Source of the DNA: SZUA-442 sp963753185
GTDB lineage: Bacteria; Actinomycetota; Acidimicrobiia; Spongiisociales; UBA5794
Length of the DNA stretch: 64,000 bases
Assembly: GCA_963753185.1 (NCBI GenBank)
Contig: CAVWBO010000007.1
Coordinates: 62,001-126,000 of the forward strand
Direction of reading: 5' to 3'
Shown: one piece after another, positions 27,301 to 35,921 of the stretch
How positions within the stretch are numbered: position 1 is the stretch's first letter
Layout of the letters: the number at the start of each line of letters is the position of its first letter
Program-made: the position numbers and the translations under genes
The notes under the pieces: model-generated
Seen by the model: only the letters and a program-made list of their open reading frames with translations
Databases searched by the model: none
Told to the model about the DNA's origin: nothing

Positions 27301-28822
27301 GATTGCTGACGATTTCTTCGCACTCGGAGGCGATTCGATCGTCAGCATCCAGATGATCTCCCGAGCTCGGCAAGCGGGGATACCGATGGAGCCCGGCCTC
27401 ATCTCGACGCATCCGACCATCGCCGAGCTGGCCGCCGCCGTCGGCGAGTCGGCAGCCGCGCTCGTCGACCAGGGTCCGGTGGTTGGCGATGTGCCCCTCG
27501 GGCCAGCCCAACAGTGGTTCCTCGCGGGGGGCTTCGACGATACCGATCAATGGAATCTGGCACTTTCCCTTACCGTCCCGAACGACGTCGATGAGCCCGC
27601 CCTGAAGCGTGCCCTCGAGGCGCTGATAGACAACCACGACATGCTTCGGGCCCGGGTGCGACGCGTGAACGGTAGCTGGGCGCAAACGATCGAGGCTCAC
27701 GCTGTGTTCCCGTTTGAGGCCCTCACCATCCCGGCGGATCGCATCGACAAGGTCGTCGGGGAGGCACAAGCGGCACTCGATCTCGTATCGGGGCCGGTCG
27801 CACGAGCGATCCTCATCCGAACCGTCGATGACGCCACCGCGACGCTCGTACTGATCGCGCACCACCTCGTCGTCGACGTGGTCTCATGGACAATCCTCAT
27901 CGACGACTTGGAGTCGGGGTATCGCCAAGCACGCGCCGGCGCGCCAATCGTCCTCGCCCCGCGCACGACGTCGTACGGGAAGTGGATCGAGCATCTGACC
28001 GCCGAAGATCGGGTGGGCGAACGAGCATTCTGGCTGGACCTCGTCGGGCGCGTGCCTGCCACGACGATGCGGACGATGACAGGCCGTGAAGCCGACGTCC
28101 GGCAGATCGAGGTGTCGCTCGATCGGGAATACACGGCCGCCTTCCTCGGTGCGGCGAATGCTGCATATTCGACGCGACCGGACGAGCTCCTGACGGCGGC
28201 CATCGGAGTCGCTTCGGCCGAATTGGGTGGGACCGACCGAACCTTGCTCTCGATCGAAGGACACGGCCGTCCGGCGGGTATCGACAGCATCGACCTCACT
28301 CGGACCGTCGGGTGGTTCACGGCCCAGTACCCGCTTCCCGTCGAGCGGCAGGGGAATGCCGAACTGATCAAGTCGGTCAAGGAGACCGCGCGTTCGATTC
28401 CGAACGGAGGCGTCGGATTCGGTGTACTGCGCGACATCATCAGAGATGACGAGATCCGGTCGCTGCCAACCCCCACCGTGAACCTCAACTATGTAGGGCG
28501 GGGGATCCCCTCGCCGGCGGACACCGTGTTCCGGTGGACGGGCACGGAGCCGCCGGAATCCCGCCATCGGGGCGCACGCCTACCCTTCGCCGTCGAAGTC
28601 CTGGCGTCGATCCGCTCCGGCGAACTCGCCCTGGAGTGCCGATTCGACTCGCGCTCGTTCGGGGCAGACCGGATACGTGAGTTCGCCGAGACGGCGAAGA
28701 CGACGCTCGCGGACTTGATCGACCACTGCTTGGCGGAGGGGACTGGCGGCTACACACCGTCGGACTTCCCCGAGGCCGGCCTCGACCAATCCGAACTCGA
28801 CGAACTGTTGGCTGAACTATGA
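24344..28822 (+). CDS. NRPS2: C-A-PCP-E module
   Basis: 1,492 residues. C domain opens YPLTPLQQGMLYH and has HHLIADAW (His146-147). A domain: A3 YVIHTSGSTGRPKGV, A4 SFDSSVAGIYW, A5 NEYGPTEATVWC, A7 YRTGDLA, A8 IRGHRIEPSAVE, A10 LPNGKVDRS. Pocket reading is about DSACIAEVWK, which I cannot assign to an amino acid. PCP has FFALGGDSIVSIQM (Ser998). The terminal domain is epimerisation: IAHHLVVDVVSW (His1173), IEGHGR and RTVGWFTAQYP, so the residue added here should be presented in D form. ATGA overlaps link it to NRPS1 and NRPS3. No MbtH partner is encoded nearby. Confidence 0.92.
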   Translation: MSRPMIDNVVDAYPLTPLQQGMLYHVITDADPGTYVNQSTFAVTGELDVGAFQAAWDDVIRRHDSLRTAFVWDGVDRPLQVVRDRVALAWAVTDLRDCTDAERENLLKRTMQDDADLGIDIAAAPLMRMRLARIAESEWRWTWTCHHLIADAWSVQVILSELRELYARRIGAAPARDLPDPPRFRDFVATRLDADDDGVQGHWRSRLAGFTEPHRLRVPGTPVEAEDGAFSSATITVDRSTTADISALARTHRVTMSSVVSAAWAVIVSRWARTDDVVFGITSSGRDPSIPNVAHGVGLYINTVPCRVTVDTSRTVSQWLPLVHASVMDTVRHDQTPLTSIQRWSDVTPGESLFESIVVVENVPEEPDISGSIAIRPINFTEHSNYPLAVLATPGEELELRIVHDTKLLSATAAHNVIRQLASVVTAMARAPATVISRIAVTNADDVEYLRGLEAGPNLPEDARTAHRVFEDQARETPSGHAVIADNASITYQELDERANGVAHALAAEGVAAGDLVGVHIARSIDTIVAMVGVLKAGAAYVPLDPTYPTDHVLGLIEDARIDIVLSTSEDARRLPTGVRALDIASLSVAADTAPAIEVQSGDAAYVIHTSGSTGRPKGVVITHANLVRSTAARPVHYSEPVERYLLLSSFSFDSSVAGIYWSLFTGGTLVLPPVGAEHDVDAIVSLIRNQSITHLLCLPTLYRLILDAASPIDLASLRVAIVAGEASNPDLLVEHLERVQAAELHNEYGPTEATVWCSVHRATRGDAGNPLPMGRPIAGTSLHLLDRHGNRVPQGFAGEVFVSGPNVSPGYLHRPDLTAERFVDLPGIGRSYRTGDLAAFRKDGTLVFLGRADHQLKIRGHRIEPSAVESAITEDPAVEHCVVIGVPARRDGHRLVAYVTSRVPDFDPDDVRSRLRHSLPSFLVPDRIVRLDALPMLPNGKVDRSALPDPMEGTPTAHGPVPPRTDTEAKLVSIWTDLLGLNGIGIADDFFALGGDSIVSIQMISRARQAGIPMEPGLISTHPTIAELAAAVGESAAALVDQGPVVGDVPLGPAQQWFLAGGFDDTDQWNLALSLTVPNDVDEPALKRALEALIDNHDMLRARVRRVNGSWAQTIEAHAVFPFEALTIPADRIDKVVGEAQAALDLVSGPVARAILIRTVDDATATLVLIAHHLVVDVVSWTILIDDLESGYRQARAGAPIVLAPRTTSYGKWIEHLTAEDRVGERAFWLDLVGRVPATTMRTMTGREADVRQIEVSLDREYTAAFLGAANAAYSTRPDELLTAAIGVASAELGGTDRTLLSIEGHGRPAGIDSIDLTRTVGWFTAQYPLPVERQGNAELIKSVKETARSIPNGGVGFGVLRDIIRDDEIRSLPTPTVNLNYVGRGIPSPADTVFRWTGTEPPESRHRGARLPFAVEVLASIRSGELALECRFDSRSFGADRIREFAETAKTTLADLIDHCLAEGTGGYTPSDFPEAGLDQSELDELLAEL

Positions 28823-31275
28823 CGAACCTCGCATCCTCCAACGCCGGGACGAGTCCCCGCGAGCGATCGCGCCGCGAGAACGTGGAAGCGATCCTGCCGA
28901 TGCTCCCCAACCAACGGGCATTGCTCCTGCTCTCGGACCTCGGCCACTTCGATGATCCCGGCTTCCTCCAGGTCCGTACCACCCTGCGTGGCCCCCTCGA
29001 CCACGATCGATTCGTCTCGGCTTGGAATGCCGTCATCTCCATGCACCAGGGCCTGCGAACATCCGTGCACCGCCGCAGCGATGCGGATCCCATGCTGATC
29101 GTCTGGAAACGGGCCCCGATCGACATCACGTTCATCGACTGGAGTTCGGAGGATGAAGCGGTCCGTCTTCCCCGGATGAGCTCGTACCTCGATGCGGATC
29201 GCGATCGCGGGCTCGATCTCACGAGCACCCCTCCGATGCGACTGACCGTGGTCACCCTCGCGGAGGACGAGCACGAGATGGTGTGGACATGCCACCATCT
29301 CTTCGGGGACGGCTGGTCGGCGACGATCGCACTCGAAGACCTCGTCCAGTCATACAACTCCGATGTGGTGCCAGATACCCCGGGTCCTCGTGAGGCTCCT
29401 CGTGAGGGCCTGCGTTCATTCCATCGTTGGGCGGCCACGGCCACGGACGACACCACCCGCTCGTACTGGACGAATCGGATGTCCGGGTATCGCGGAGCGC
29501 CCGCACTGGTAGTCCATGACGCGATCGGCCAGGTCGTTGAGCGAGGTCGAGGAGCATCGCTGGTCACACCGGTCCCCGACAGTCTGGTCCACGACATCCG
29601 CACGGCGGCCACGGCCGCGTCGGTCACACCCAATGTCTTCGTCGAGGCCGCGTGGGCCACAGTCCTCGCTCGACTGTTGGGAACCCGGGATGTGGTCTTT
29701 GGGACCACCGTTGCGGGTCGCGCGGCACCGATCGCCGGCATCGAACGGACGATCGGTTACTTCTCGAATGCGGTGCCGATCCGAATCCGCATCGACCCGG
29801 ACGAAACCGTCGAGGAGTGGGTCGTCCGCATCCGCTCTGAGCTGTTCTCGATGCAGGCGCACGAACACGCGTCGCTTGCAGAGGTGCACGAGTGGAGCGA
29901 GGTCCCTGGGTATCGGGGGCTCTTCGACTCGTTCCTGGTGTTCGAGAATCTGCCCGCCCAGGCGACGGCCCCGGATCATCCGGACGCCATCACCATGACC
30001 AGCTTTCGAAGCGGCCTGACCGCGGCATTCCCGTTGTCGATAGCCGTGACACTCGGCGAATCCTGGGAGATCCACGCTGACCTGGCCGTCGCGGCCGGAG
30101 ACTCGGATGGTCTGGGAATCCTCCTCGAGGCCCTGATCGACGCGCTCGGATCCATGACTGCGCATCCGCACGCGCGAGTTGGCTCGCTGCTCGAGGCCGA
30201 CGCGGACCGGATCGCCGATCTGCTCGTGCCAGACCCATCGGTTTCGACGGCGTCGACCGGGAACCAACCCGAGACAGTGATCCAGCGCAACCTCCACCGT
30301 GTGTGGCTGGAGGTGCTCGGACTCGAGTCCCTCGGCATCGACGATGACTGGTTCGATGTCGGGGGGACCTCGCTTGGTGCCGTCCGCCTGTTCAGGCGCA
30401 TCGAGGACGAGCTCGGAATCCCGCTTCCACTCAGCACGCTGCTCACGCATCCAACGATCGCAGCGATAGCCGATCTGATCGAGTCACCGGCGCAACGAGA
30501 CACGACTGATCGGTCGTTGATCGTTCCGCTCCAACCCGGGGGCTCACGGGTTCCGCTGTTCGCCATCCACGGCGGAGGAGGCGAAGTCCTGCACTACAAG
30601 GCCCTCGCCGATCGACTCGGTGCGGAACAGCCGATGTTCGGAATCGAACCCCTGGGTCTCGATCGTGTCACCCCGCCGCTCGAGACCGTTCCCGAGATGG
30701 CCGACCGATATCTCGCCGAAGTCCGGGCCATCCAGCCGCGGGGTCCGTACCGATTCGTCGGCTATTGCTTCGGCGGGAACGTGGCCCTCGAGATGGCCGC
30801 GAGACTCGAGGAAGATGGGGAGGAGGTCGACAGGCTGATCGTGATCGATTCCGGTCTTCCCCTGGAGGCGGCGCGGACGGCGACCACCGTTGGTCGGGCT
30901 CTCGCCGTCGTTCGGACCCGGGGACTCGTCAATGCGGTTCGCGCCGCGATTGCTCGGTTCCGCAACCGGGGGCGCTACTACTGGGATGGGTCGTTCGGTG
31001 GCGCCGAGGGCAGGGACCGCCTGAAGTATCACACGATTGCCCAAGCCTGCCGACGCGCATTCAGCTCATGGGAGCCTCGTGCGGTGAAGGCGCCGATCGT
31101 GCTCCTACGTTCAACGGAGTACCGGGCGGCCGAGGACAAGGACTGGCACCTCGGCTGGGATGCGTACACCACGGACTTCGAAGTCGAAGAGATCGAGGGG
31201 TCCAAACACGAGGCGATGTTCGAGGAACCGTTCGTGGATGAGATGGCCGAGCTCGTGACGAAGTGGATTCCGTGA
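28819..31275 (+). CDS. NRPS3: C-PCP-TE, no adenylation domain, Cys-type thioesterase
   Basis: 818 residues. C domain about 25-470 with HHLFGDGW (His159-160, Asp164). There is no A domain. PCP about 490-560 with FDVGGTSLGAV (Ser518). The C-terminal type I thioesterase (about 580-818) has FAIHGGGGE, the nucleophile elbow GYCFGG with Cys650 where Ser is usual, VIDSG (Asp677) and GSKHEAM (His797), an intact C-D-H triad. Its PCP must be loaded in trans, perhaps by the free-standing adenylation enzyme, or must accept the chain without adding a residue. Cys thioesterases are known in some lactone- or lactam-forming assembly lines, so cyclising release is plausible. Confidence 0.9.
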   Translation: MTNLASSNAGTSPRERSRRENVEAILPMLPNQRALLLLSDLGHFDDPGFLQVRTTLRGPLDHDRFVSAWNAVISMHQGLRTSVHRRSDADPMLIVWKRAPIDITFIDWSSEDEAVRLPRMSSYLDADRDRGLDLTSTPPMRLTVVTLAEDEHEMVWTCHHLFGDGWSATIALEDLVQSYNSDVVPDTPGPREAPREGLRSFHRWAATATDDTTRSYWTNRMSGYRGAPALVVHDAIGQVVERGRGASLVTPVPDSLVHDIRTAATAASVTPNVFVEAAWATVLARLLGTRDVVFGTTVAGRAAPIAGIERTIGYFSNAVPIRIRIDPDETVEEWVVRIRSELFSMQAHEHASLAEVHEWSEVPGYRGLFDSFLVFENLPAQATAPDHPDAITMTSFRSGLTAAFPLSIAVTLGESWEIHADLAVAAGDSDGLGILLEALIDALGSMTAHPHARVGSLLEADADRIADLLVPDPSVSTASTGNQPETVIQRNLHRVWLEVLGLESLGIDDDWFDVGGTSLGAVRLFRRIEDELGIPLPLSTLLTHPTIAAIADLIESPAQRDTTDRSLIVPLQPGGSRVPLFAIHGGGGEVLHYKALADRLGAEQPMFGIEPLGLDRVTPPLETVPEMADRYLAEVRAIQPRGPYRFVGYCFGGNVALEMAARLEEDGEEVDRLIVIDSGLPLEAARTATTVGRALAVVRTRGLVNAVRAAIARFRNRGRYYWDGSFGGAEGRDRLKYHTIAQACRRAFSSWEPRAVKAPIVLLRSTEYRAAEDKDWHLGWDAYTTDFEVEEIEGSKHEAMFEEPFVDEMAELVTKWIP

Positions 31276-32423
31276 TGGCCATGGATCGGACCATCTTCGA
31301 TCAAGATCATGACCTCTTCCGGTCCTCGGTTCGCTCCTTCATCGAGAAGGAGATCGCGCCCCACCACGCCGATTGGGTCGAGGCAGGCATCGTGCCACGC
31401 GAGATCTGGATGAGGGCGGGAGCGCAGGGTTACCTGTGCCCTGCGGCACCCGAGGAATTCGGAGGGTCGGGCGTCGACGACTTCCGGTACGACGCCATCC
31501 TCGGTGAGGAGCTCACCCGCCAGAACTGCACGGGGCCGGGCTTCGGAATCCACGGAACCATCGTCGCCCCCTACATCCTGAACTACGGAACCGATGAACA
31601 GAAACATCGTTGGGTTCCCGGCATGGTGAATGGTGACACGATCCTCGCAGTCGGCATGACCGAGGCAACAGCAGGGAGCGATCTGAGCTCGATCAGGACG
31701 TTGGCTCGCGATGACGGAGACCATTACGTGGTGACGGGGCAGAAGTCGTTCGTCAGCAACGGCACGCTTGCCGATGTGATCATCATCTCGTGCGTGACGG
31801 ACCCCACCGCAAAGCAGTGGGGCGTGTCCTTACTCGCCATCGAGAAGGGAACCGGCGGTGTGTCGATCGGGCCACCTCTCGCCAAGATCGGGTGGCGCGC
31901 CCAGGACACCGTGGAGGTGTTCCTCGACGAGGTGCAGGTGCCGAAGACGAACCTCATCGGGAAGCCCGGCCAGGGGGTCTACCTGATGGGCAAGGAACTC
32001 GACAGGGAACGCATGCTCATCGCCGTCAATTCGATGGCATCGGCGCGGGCGGCCCTCGACTGGACCATCGACTACTCCAAGGAACGATCCGCATTCGGAC
32101 GACCCATTGGGACGTTCCAGAACTCGCGCTTCCGGCTCGCGGAGATGGAGACGGAGGTGACGATCGGCCAGGTGTTCATCGACCGCTGCATCATGGACTG
32201 GAATGCGAAGACCCTTGGTTCAGCCGAGGTGGCGATGGCCAAGTGGTGGGCCACCGATCTTCAACAGCGTGTCGTCGACCAATGCCTCCAGCTCCACGGT
32301 GGATACGGTTACATGACCGAGTACCCGATCGCCCAGGCGTGGATGGATATGCGCTGGACGCCTATCGGCGGAGGCACCAACGAGATCATGAAGGAACTCA
32401 TCGGCCGCACCATGGGTTTCTGA
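31275..32423 (+). CDS. Acyl-CoA dehydrogenase-family flavoprotein of the NRPS operon
   Basis: FAD enzyme that oxidises an acyl thioester at alpha-beta; 382 residues. Motifs: AVGMTEATAGSDLSSI (FAD), GQKSFVSNG and YSKERSAFGRPIG, with the C-terminal signature QLHGGYGYMTEYP...GGGTNEIMKEL. The loop position that holds the base in medium-chain enzymes is Gly here, but ELDRERML supplies a Glu at the helix-G position used by isovaleryl- and long-chain types. The ATG is joined to the NRPS3 stop as TGATG (GTG 31272 is an alternative). In this operon a carrier-bound prolyl substrate, giving pyrrole-2-carboxyl, is the attractive role. Ordinary fatty-acid oxidation is the alternative. Confidence 0.85.
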   Translation: MAMDRTIFDQDHDLFRSSVRSFIEKEIAPHHADWVEAGIVPREIWMRAGAQGYLCPAAPEEFGGSGVDDFRYDAILGEELTRQNCTGPGFGIHGTIVAPYILNYGTDEQKHRWVPGMVNGDTILAVGMTEATAGSDLSSIRTLARDDGDHYVVTGQKSFVSNGTLADVIIISCVTDPTAKQWGVSLLAIEKGTGGVSIGPPLAKIGWRAQDTVEVFLDEVQVPKTNLIGKPGQGVYLMGKELDRERMLIAVNSMASARAALDWTIDYSKERSAFGRPIGTFQNSRFRLAEMETEVTIGQVFIDRCIMDWNAKTLGSAEVAMAKWWATDLQQRVVDQCLQLHGGYGYMTEYPIAQAWMDMRWTPIGGGTNEIMKELIGRTMGF

Positions 32424-32530
32424 CCGCGTCTGGTGGGTGTGGAGTCTGTCAGGCACGGGATACCTCCCAACGCTGGACGGATCAACTGCAGGGTTATACC
32501 GTTCGACCCGCAGAGGCGCGGTATGAGGAC

Positions 32531-33004
32531 ATGATGGAATCCAAGAACCTGGTCGAGAGGATCGTCCTCGTCGTCGCGTTCGCCATCGTCGGCTCGTTCG
32601 TCGCGTACTTTTTCGGCATCTTTGTGATGCTGTTGGCAGGAAGGTTCGGCTCCCAGGACGGGTGGGAGGACCTCGTCGCCATCGTCATGGCAATGCTGTC
32701 GTTCGCACCCGTCGGCGCGATCTTCGGTGCTGCGCTCGGCTATCGCCGTAACGGTGAGTGGCTCTGGACGACCATGCCATCCAAGCAGCGCAGGTTCACG
32801 GTCGGTGGCGCGCTCGCCCTCGCCGCCGCCGTCGGTGTTGCCGGCTCGGTGACCACGGACGCCATGTCCGCGGTGTTCCTCACCGTTTGGGCGCTCCCGA
32901 TCGGGGCGGCGATCGGATTCATTGTCGGGCGACCTCCGAAGGTGGCCGTCGACGCGTTGGCGGCTGCACCCGGCACCGACCAGACCGACCCGTTCATCCC
33001 CTGA
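32531..33004 (+). CDS. Small four-helix membrane protein, unknown function
   Basis: 157 residues with four hydrophobic helices, about 10-35, 48-70, 90-108 and 114-133, basic loops (YRRNGEW, PSKQRRFT) and a polar tail ending TDPFIP. No family recognised. The start is the ATG-ATG at 32531 with gaggac just before; a TACCGT -10-like element lies about 30 nt up. It lies 107 nt after the NRPS operon on the same strand and might be the last gene of that transcript, but nothing links it functionally. Confidence 0.6.
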   Translation: MMESKNLVERIVLVVAFAIVGSFVAYFFGIFVMLLAGRFGSQDGWEDLVAIVMAMLSFAPVGAIFGAALGYRRNGEWLWTTMPSKQRRFTVGGALALAAAVGVAGSVTTDAMSAVFLTVWALPIGAAIGFIVGRPPKVAVDALAAAPGTDQTDPFIP

Positions 33005-33050
33005 GCGTGAATACCTCGAGGTGCGGCTTCCGAAGATGTGTGGACCGGGA

Positions 33051-33443
33051 TCAGGTCAAGATCTGGCCGGGATCGTTCGGGACGTCGACCGCATAGGCCT
33101 CGAGGATGTCGAGTGCCACGATGTCCAGCACAGCCGCGTTCGTCGATGCGAGAACCACTGGTGGCCCCGCGCCGTCCCGATGTGCACGCAGCCAATTCGG
33201 AGCGGTGACACACCACCGGTCACCGGGCACGAGGCCGGGGAACCGGAACTGCGGCATCGGAGTCACCAAGTCGTTCCCGATCGATCGCTGGTGATCGAGG
33301 AACTCGGAGGTCATCACGGCACAGATCGTGTGACTTCCCCGATCCGACTCGTTCGTACTGCACGATCCGTCGCGGAACCACCCCGTCATGGGATCCACGC
33401 TGCACGCCTCGAGGTCGCCTCCCAGCACGTTGCGGTCGGTCAT
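33051..33443 (-). CDS. DUF2237-family protein
   Basis: 130 residues from the ATG at 33443. It matches the small bacterial DUF2237 family: opening RNVLGGDLEACS, a DGSC motif, HTICAVMTSEFLDHQRSIGNDL and GDRWCVTAPNWL with conserved Cys, and the ending VLDIVALDILEAYAVD. Biochemical function unknown. It overlaps the hydrogenase maturation protease by ATGA and is therefore the last gene of the hox operon, where it is probably a passenger. Confidence 0.8.
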   Translation of the reverse strand: MTDRNVLGGDLEACSVDPMTGWFRDGSCSTNESDRGSHTICAVMTSEFLDHQRSIGNDLVTPMPQFRFPGLVPGDRWCVTAPNWLRAHRDGAGPPVVLASTNAAVLDIVALDILEAYAVDVPNDPGQILT

Positions 33444-33904
33444 TCGTCGGCACCTCCGGATGAGCGGGCAATGCACCCGATGATGGCATCGACTGCGGCG
33501 TTCGCCGACGCTTCGGTCCGCGGCGACATCCCGAACCCGATATCGAAGTCATGGGCGGGTATCGAGACCAGATAGGAGGCGTGCGGTAGGGACCCGATCG
33601 AAGGCACCATCGACAGCAACGTGCCGGGGTCCCCATGGTGCGTCATCACCCGTGACCCGGGACTCGGAATGACCTGTTCGACCGTGAGCTCGCTGGTGTC
33701 GATGGATGCATCGACGAACACGACGAGGGATCGGCCCGACACGGCGAGCGCCATCTCAGGGTTCAGTTGGGCGACCGAGTGCACCTCGACGTCCGGCAAG
33801 TCAAGGCGCTCGATCCGTTCGGCGACCCACCTGCCGGCACCATCGTCGCGGCGCATGTCGTTGCCGTACCCGATGACGAGGATGTCAGCCCCGGATGCGC
33901 TCAC
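33440..33904 (-). CDS. hoxW: [NiFe]-hydrogenase maturation protease
   Basis: Peptidase M52 family endopeptidase that removes the C-terminal extension of the hydrogenase large subunit after nickel insertion; 154 residues. Visible: ILVIGYGNDMRRDDGAG with the Ni-sensing Asp, VVFVDAS and the His in RVMTHHGDPGTLL. The gene overlaps the end of hoxH by 20 nt, which ties it to that subunit, and overlaps DUF2237 by 4 nt. Confidence 0.9.
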   Translation of the reverse strand: MSASGADILVIGYGNDMRRDDGAGRWVAERIERLDLPDVEVHSVAQLNPEMALAVSGRSLVVFVDASIDTSELTVEQVIPSPGSRVMTHHGDPGTLLSMVPSIGSLPHASYLVSIPAHDFDIGFGMSPRTEASANAAVDAIIGCIARSSGGADE

Positions 33905-35324
33905 AGACCGTCTCCCCGTCGGCGTCGATCAGGCTGACGACGAGTGGCATCTGGCCGATCGCATGGGTGGAGCAGCTCAGGCAAGGATCGAAAGCCCGGA
34001 TGCCTGCCTCGATGCGATTGAGGACCGGCTCCGGGATCTCTGGTCCGGAGATCCATTCCTTTGCGATCTCGTGCACGGTTGCGTTCATGGCGAGGTTGTT
34101 CTGCCCCGTGGCGATGATCATATTGACCTGCTCGAGGAGGCCGTTGCGGTCGACGTGGTACTCGTGGAAGAGGGTTCCGCGTGGTGCCTCGGATGACCCA
34201 ACGGCGACCCGGTGGTTGATGCCAGCCGATGCGCGGACGATCGGGTCGAGCACGTCGTTGTCGGCGAGCAGCTCGCGCATGAGCTCCACTGCGGCGAGGA
34301 TCTCGATGAGCCGCGCGTAGTGGTAGAAGAACGACGACGTTGCGATGCCACCCGCTCTCTCGCGGAACGCCTCGAGGGCGGTGTCCGCGGCCGGTGAGCC
34401 CATGGTGTGGCACACGTTCAGCCGGGCGAGGGGCCCGACGCGATACATGCCAGAACTCAGGTCGCCGGATGCGTCCACGGCCGGTTTGAAGTACGGGCTC
34501 TTGAGGTACGAATCCACGTTGGAGGACTCGCCAACGAGCGTGCGGTACTCAGCAACGGGAACCCGATCGGCGACGACGGTGCCGTCGGCGTCGACGACCT
34601 TGAGGTGCCCGTCGTAGTGCTCCCACCGTCCTGCTTCGTTGGCGAGCGCCATGAAGTAGCTCGGGAACCGTCCGAAGGCCCGAACCTCGCGATCGAACCC
34701 GTCCAGGATCCCGGTGAACAGCTCGAGCGCCATCGTGGCGGTCTCGAGCGACTCGCCGAGATGGCCCTGGAGCTCGGTACGGGTCTGGGAGCTCATCGGC
34801 TCGGCGATACCCCCTGGGACGATGCCGGGGGCGTGCACCTTTCGTCCGGCGATCGCCTCGATGACCGACTGCCCGAATCCGCGCAGCCGGATCCCGCGAC
34901 GGGCGAGCTCCGGCTTGGCCTCCATCAACCCGAAGATGTTCCGGGTCGATGGATCGGCGTCGAAGCCGAGGAGGAGGTCAGGCGAACTGAGGTGGAAGAA
35001 GCTCAGGGCGTGCGATTGGATGATCTGTCCGAGGTTCGCGATCCTCCGGAGGCGCTCAGCATTGGCGGGGATCTGGACGCCCATCACCGCATCACCCGCC
35101 TTGGCGGAAGCGACGAGGTGGCTCACGGGACAGATGCCGCACGTGCGTGCGGTCAGCGACGGCATCTCCCACACGGGGCGACCGACGCAGAATGCCTCGA
35201 ATCCCCTGAACTCGGTCACGTGGAAGCGGGTGTCGACCGGGAGACCGTCGGCGCCGAGCCTGATCGTGATCTTGGCGTGTCCCTCGATGCGAGAGACCGG
35301 GTCGATCACTACGAGGTCATGCAT
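33885..35324 (-). CDS. hoxH: NAD-linked [NiFe]-hydrogenase large subunit HoxH
   Basis: Carries the Ni-Fe(CN)2CO site for H2 oxidation or evolution; 479 residues. The N-terminal L1 motif is RTCGICPVSH, and the C-terminal L2 motif DPCLSCSTHAIGQMPL gives the four Cys ligands. About 22 residues follow the conserved His and should be cut off by the downstream protease. Also seen: DPVSRIEGHAKI at the start and PRGTLFHEYHVD. The start at 35324 follows GGAGG by 6 nt (GTG 35336 is possible). The D-P-C-x-x-C-S-T-H form is typical of group 3 soluble enzymes. Confidence 0.95.
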   Translation of the reverse strand: MHDLVVIDPVSRIEGHAKITIRLGADGLPVDTRFHVTEFRGFEAFCVGRPVWEMPSLTARTCGICPVSHLVASAKAGDAVMGVQIPANAERLRRIANLGQIIQSHALSFFHLSSPDLLLGFDADPSTRNIFGLMEAKPELARRGIRLRGFGQSVIEAIAGRKVHAPGIVPGGIAEPMSSQTRTELQGHLGESLETATMALELFTGILDGFDREVRAFGRFPSYFMALANEAGRWEHYDGHLKVVDADGTVVADRVPVAEYRTLVGESSNVDSYLKSPYFKPAVDASGDLSSGMYRVGPLARLNVCHTMGSPAADTALEAFRERAGGIATSSFFYHYARLIEILAAVELMRELLADNDVLDPIVRASAGINHRVAVGSSEAPRGTLFHEYHVDRNGLLEQVNMIIATGQNNLAMNATVHEIAKEWISGPEIPEPVLNRIEAGIRAFDPCLSCSTHAIGQMPLVVSLIDADGETVCERIRG

Positions 35325-35339
35325 CGGCGCCTCCACACC

Positions 35340-35921
35340 TCATCCGAACCTGATGTCGTCGCCGCGCTCGGCGAGTGCCTCGCCTGCGAGCAGCGCCGCG
35401 ACGGTCCTTTGGATGCGGTCAGCGGGAGGAGGACAGCCAGGGAGGAACACATCCACGTCGATCAGGTGGTGGAGCGGGAGGACCTTGGGGAGGAGTGCGG
35501 GCACGATGCCCTCCTCGCTCGGGATGACGGGGTTGCGGTCGACGGCGTCGACGTAGACGCGTCGCAGGATCTCGATCGGGTCTCCGAGGGGGTTTCGCAT
35601 CGCGGTGACGTTGCCGTTCACTGCACAGTCCCCGAACGACACAACGGTCTTGGAGTTGGCCCTCACGACGAGGGCGAGTTCCCTGTTGTCCTCGTTTGCG
35701 ATGGCACCTTCGACGAGTGTCACGTCAACATCCCCCGGGAACTCCTTGACGTCGGCGATCGGGCTGTAGACGAGACTGGCGAGCTTGGCGAATTCGAAGA
35801 GCCACTCGTCCATGTCGAGGAACGACATGTGACAGCCCGAGCAGCCTCCGAGCCACACCGTTGCGACCCGAGCCTTGCCCGACGGTGTCACTGCGACCGC
35901 TGCAACGCCCGGTTCGGTCAT
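35340..35921 (-). CDS. hoxY: NAD-linked [NiFe]-hydrogenase small subunit HoxY
   Basis: 193 residues, the short group-3d type that holds only the proximal [4Fe-4S] cluster. Cluster ligands: WLGGCSGCHMSFLD, FGDCAVNGN and FLPGCPPPADRI. No Tat signal, so the enzyme is cytosolic. It starts within the last 4 nt of hoxU (ATGA) and is followed by hoxH after a 15-nt gap. Confidence 0.94.
   Translation of the reverse strand: MTEPGVAAVAVTPSGKARVATVWLGGCSGCHMSFLDMDEWLFEFAKLASLVYSPIADVKEFPGDVDVTLVEGAIANEDNRELALVVRANSKTVVSFGDCAVNGNVTAMRNPLGDPIEILRRVYVDAVDRNPVIPSEEGIVPALLPKVLPLHHLIDVDVFLPGCPPPADRIQRTVAALLAGEALAERGDDIRFG

Noticed and set aside
35324..35336. GTG at 35336 as the hoxH start
   Set aside because: GGAGG inside that extension spaces correctly to the ATG at 35324, and HoxH proteins begin close to the DPVSRIEGH motif.
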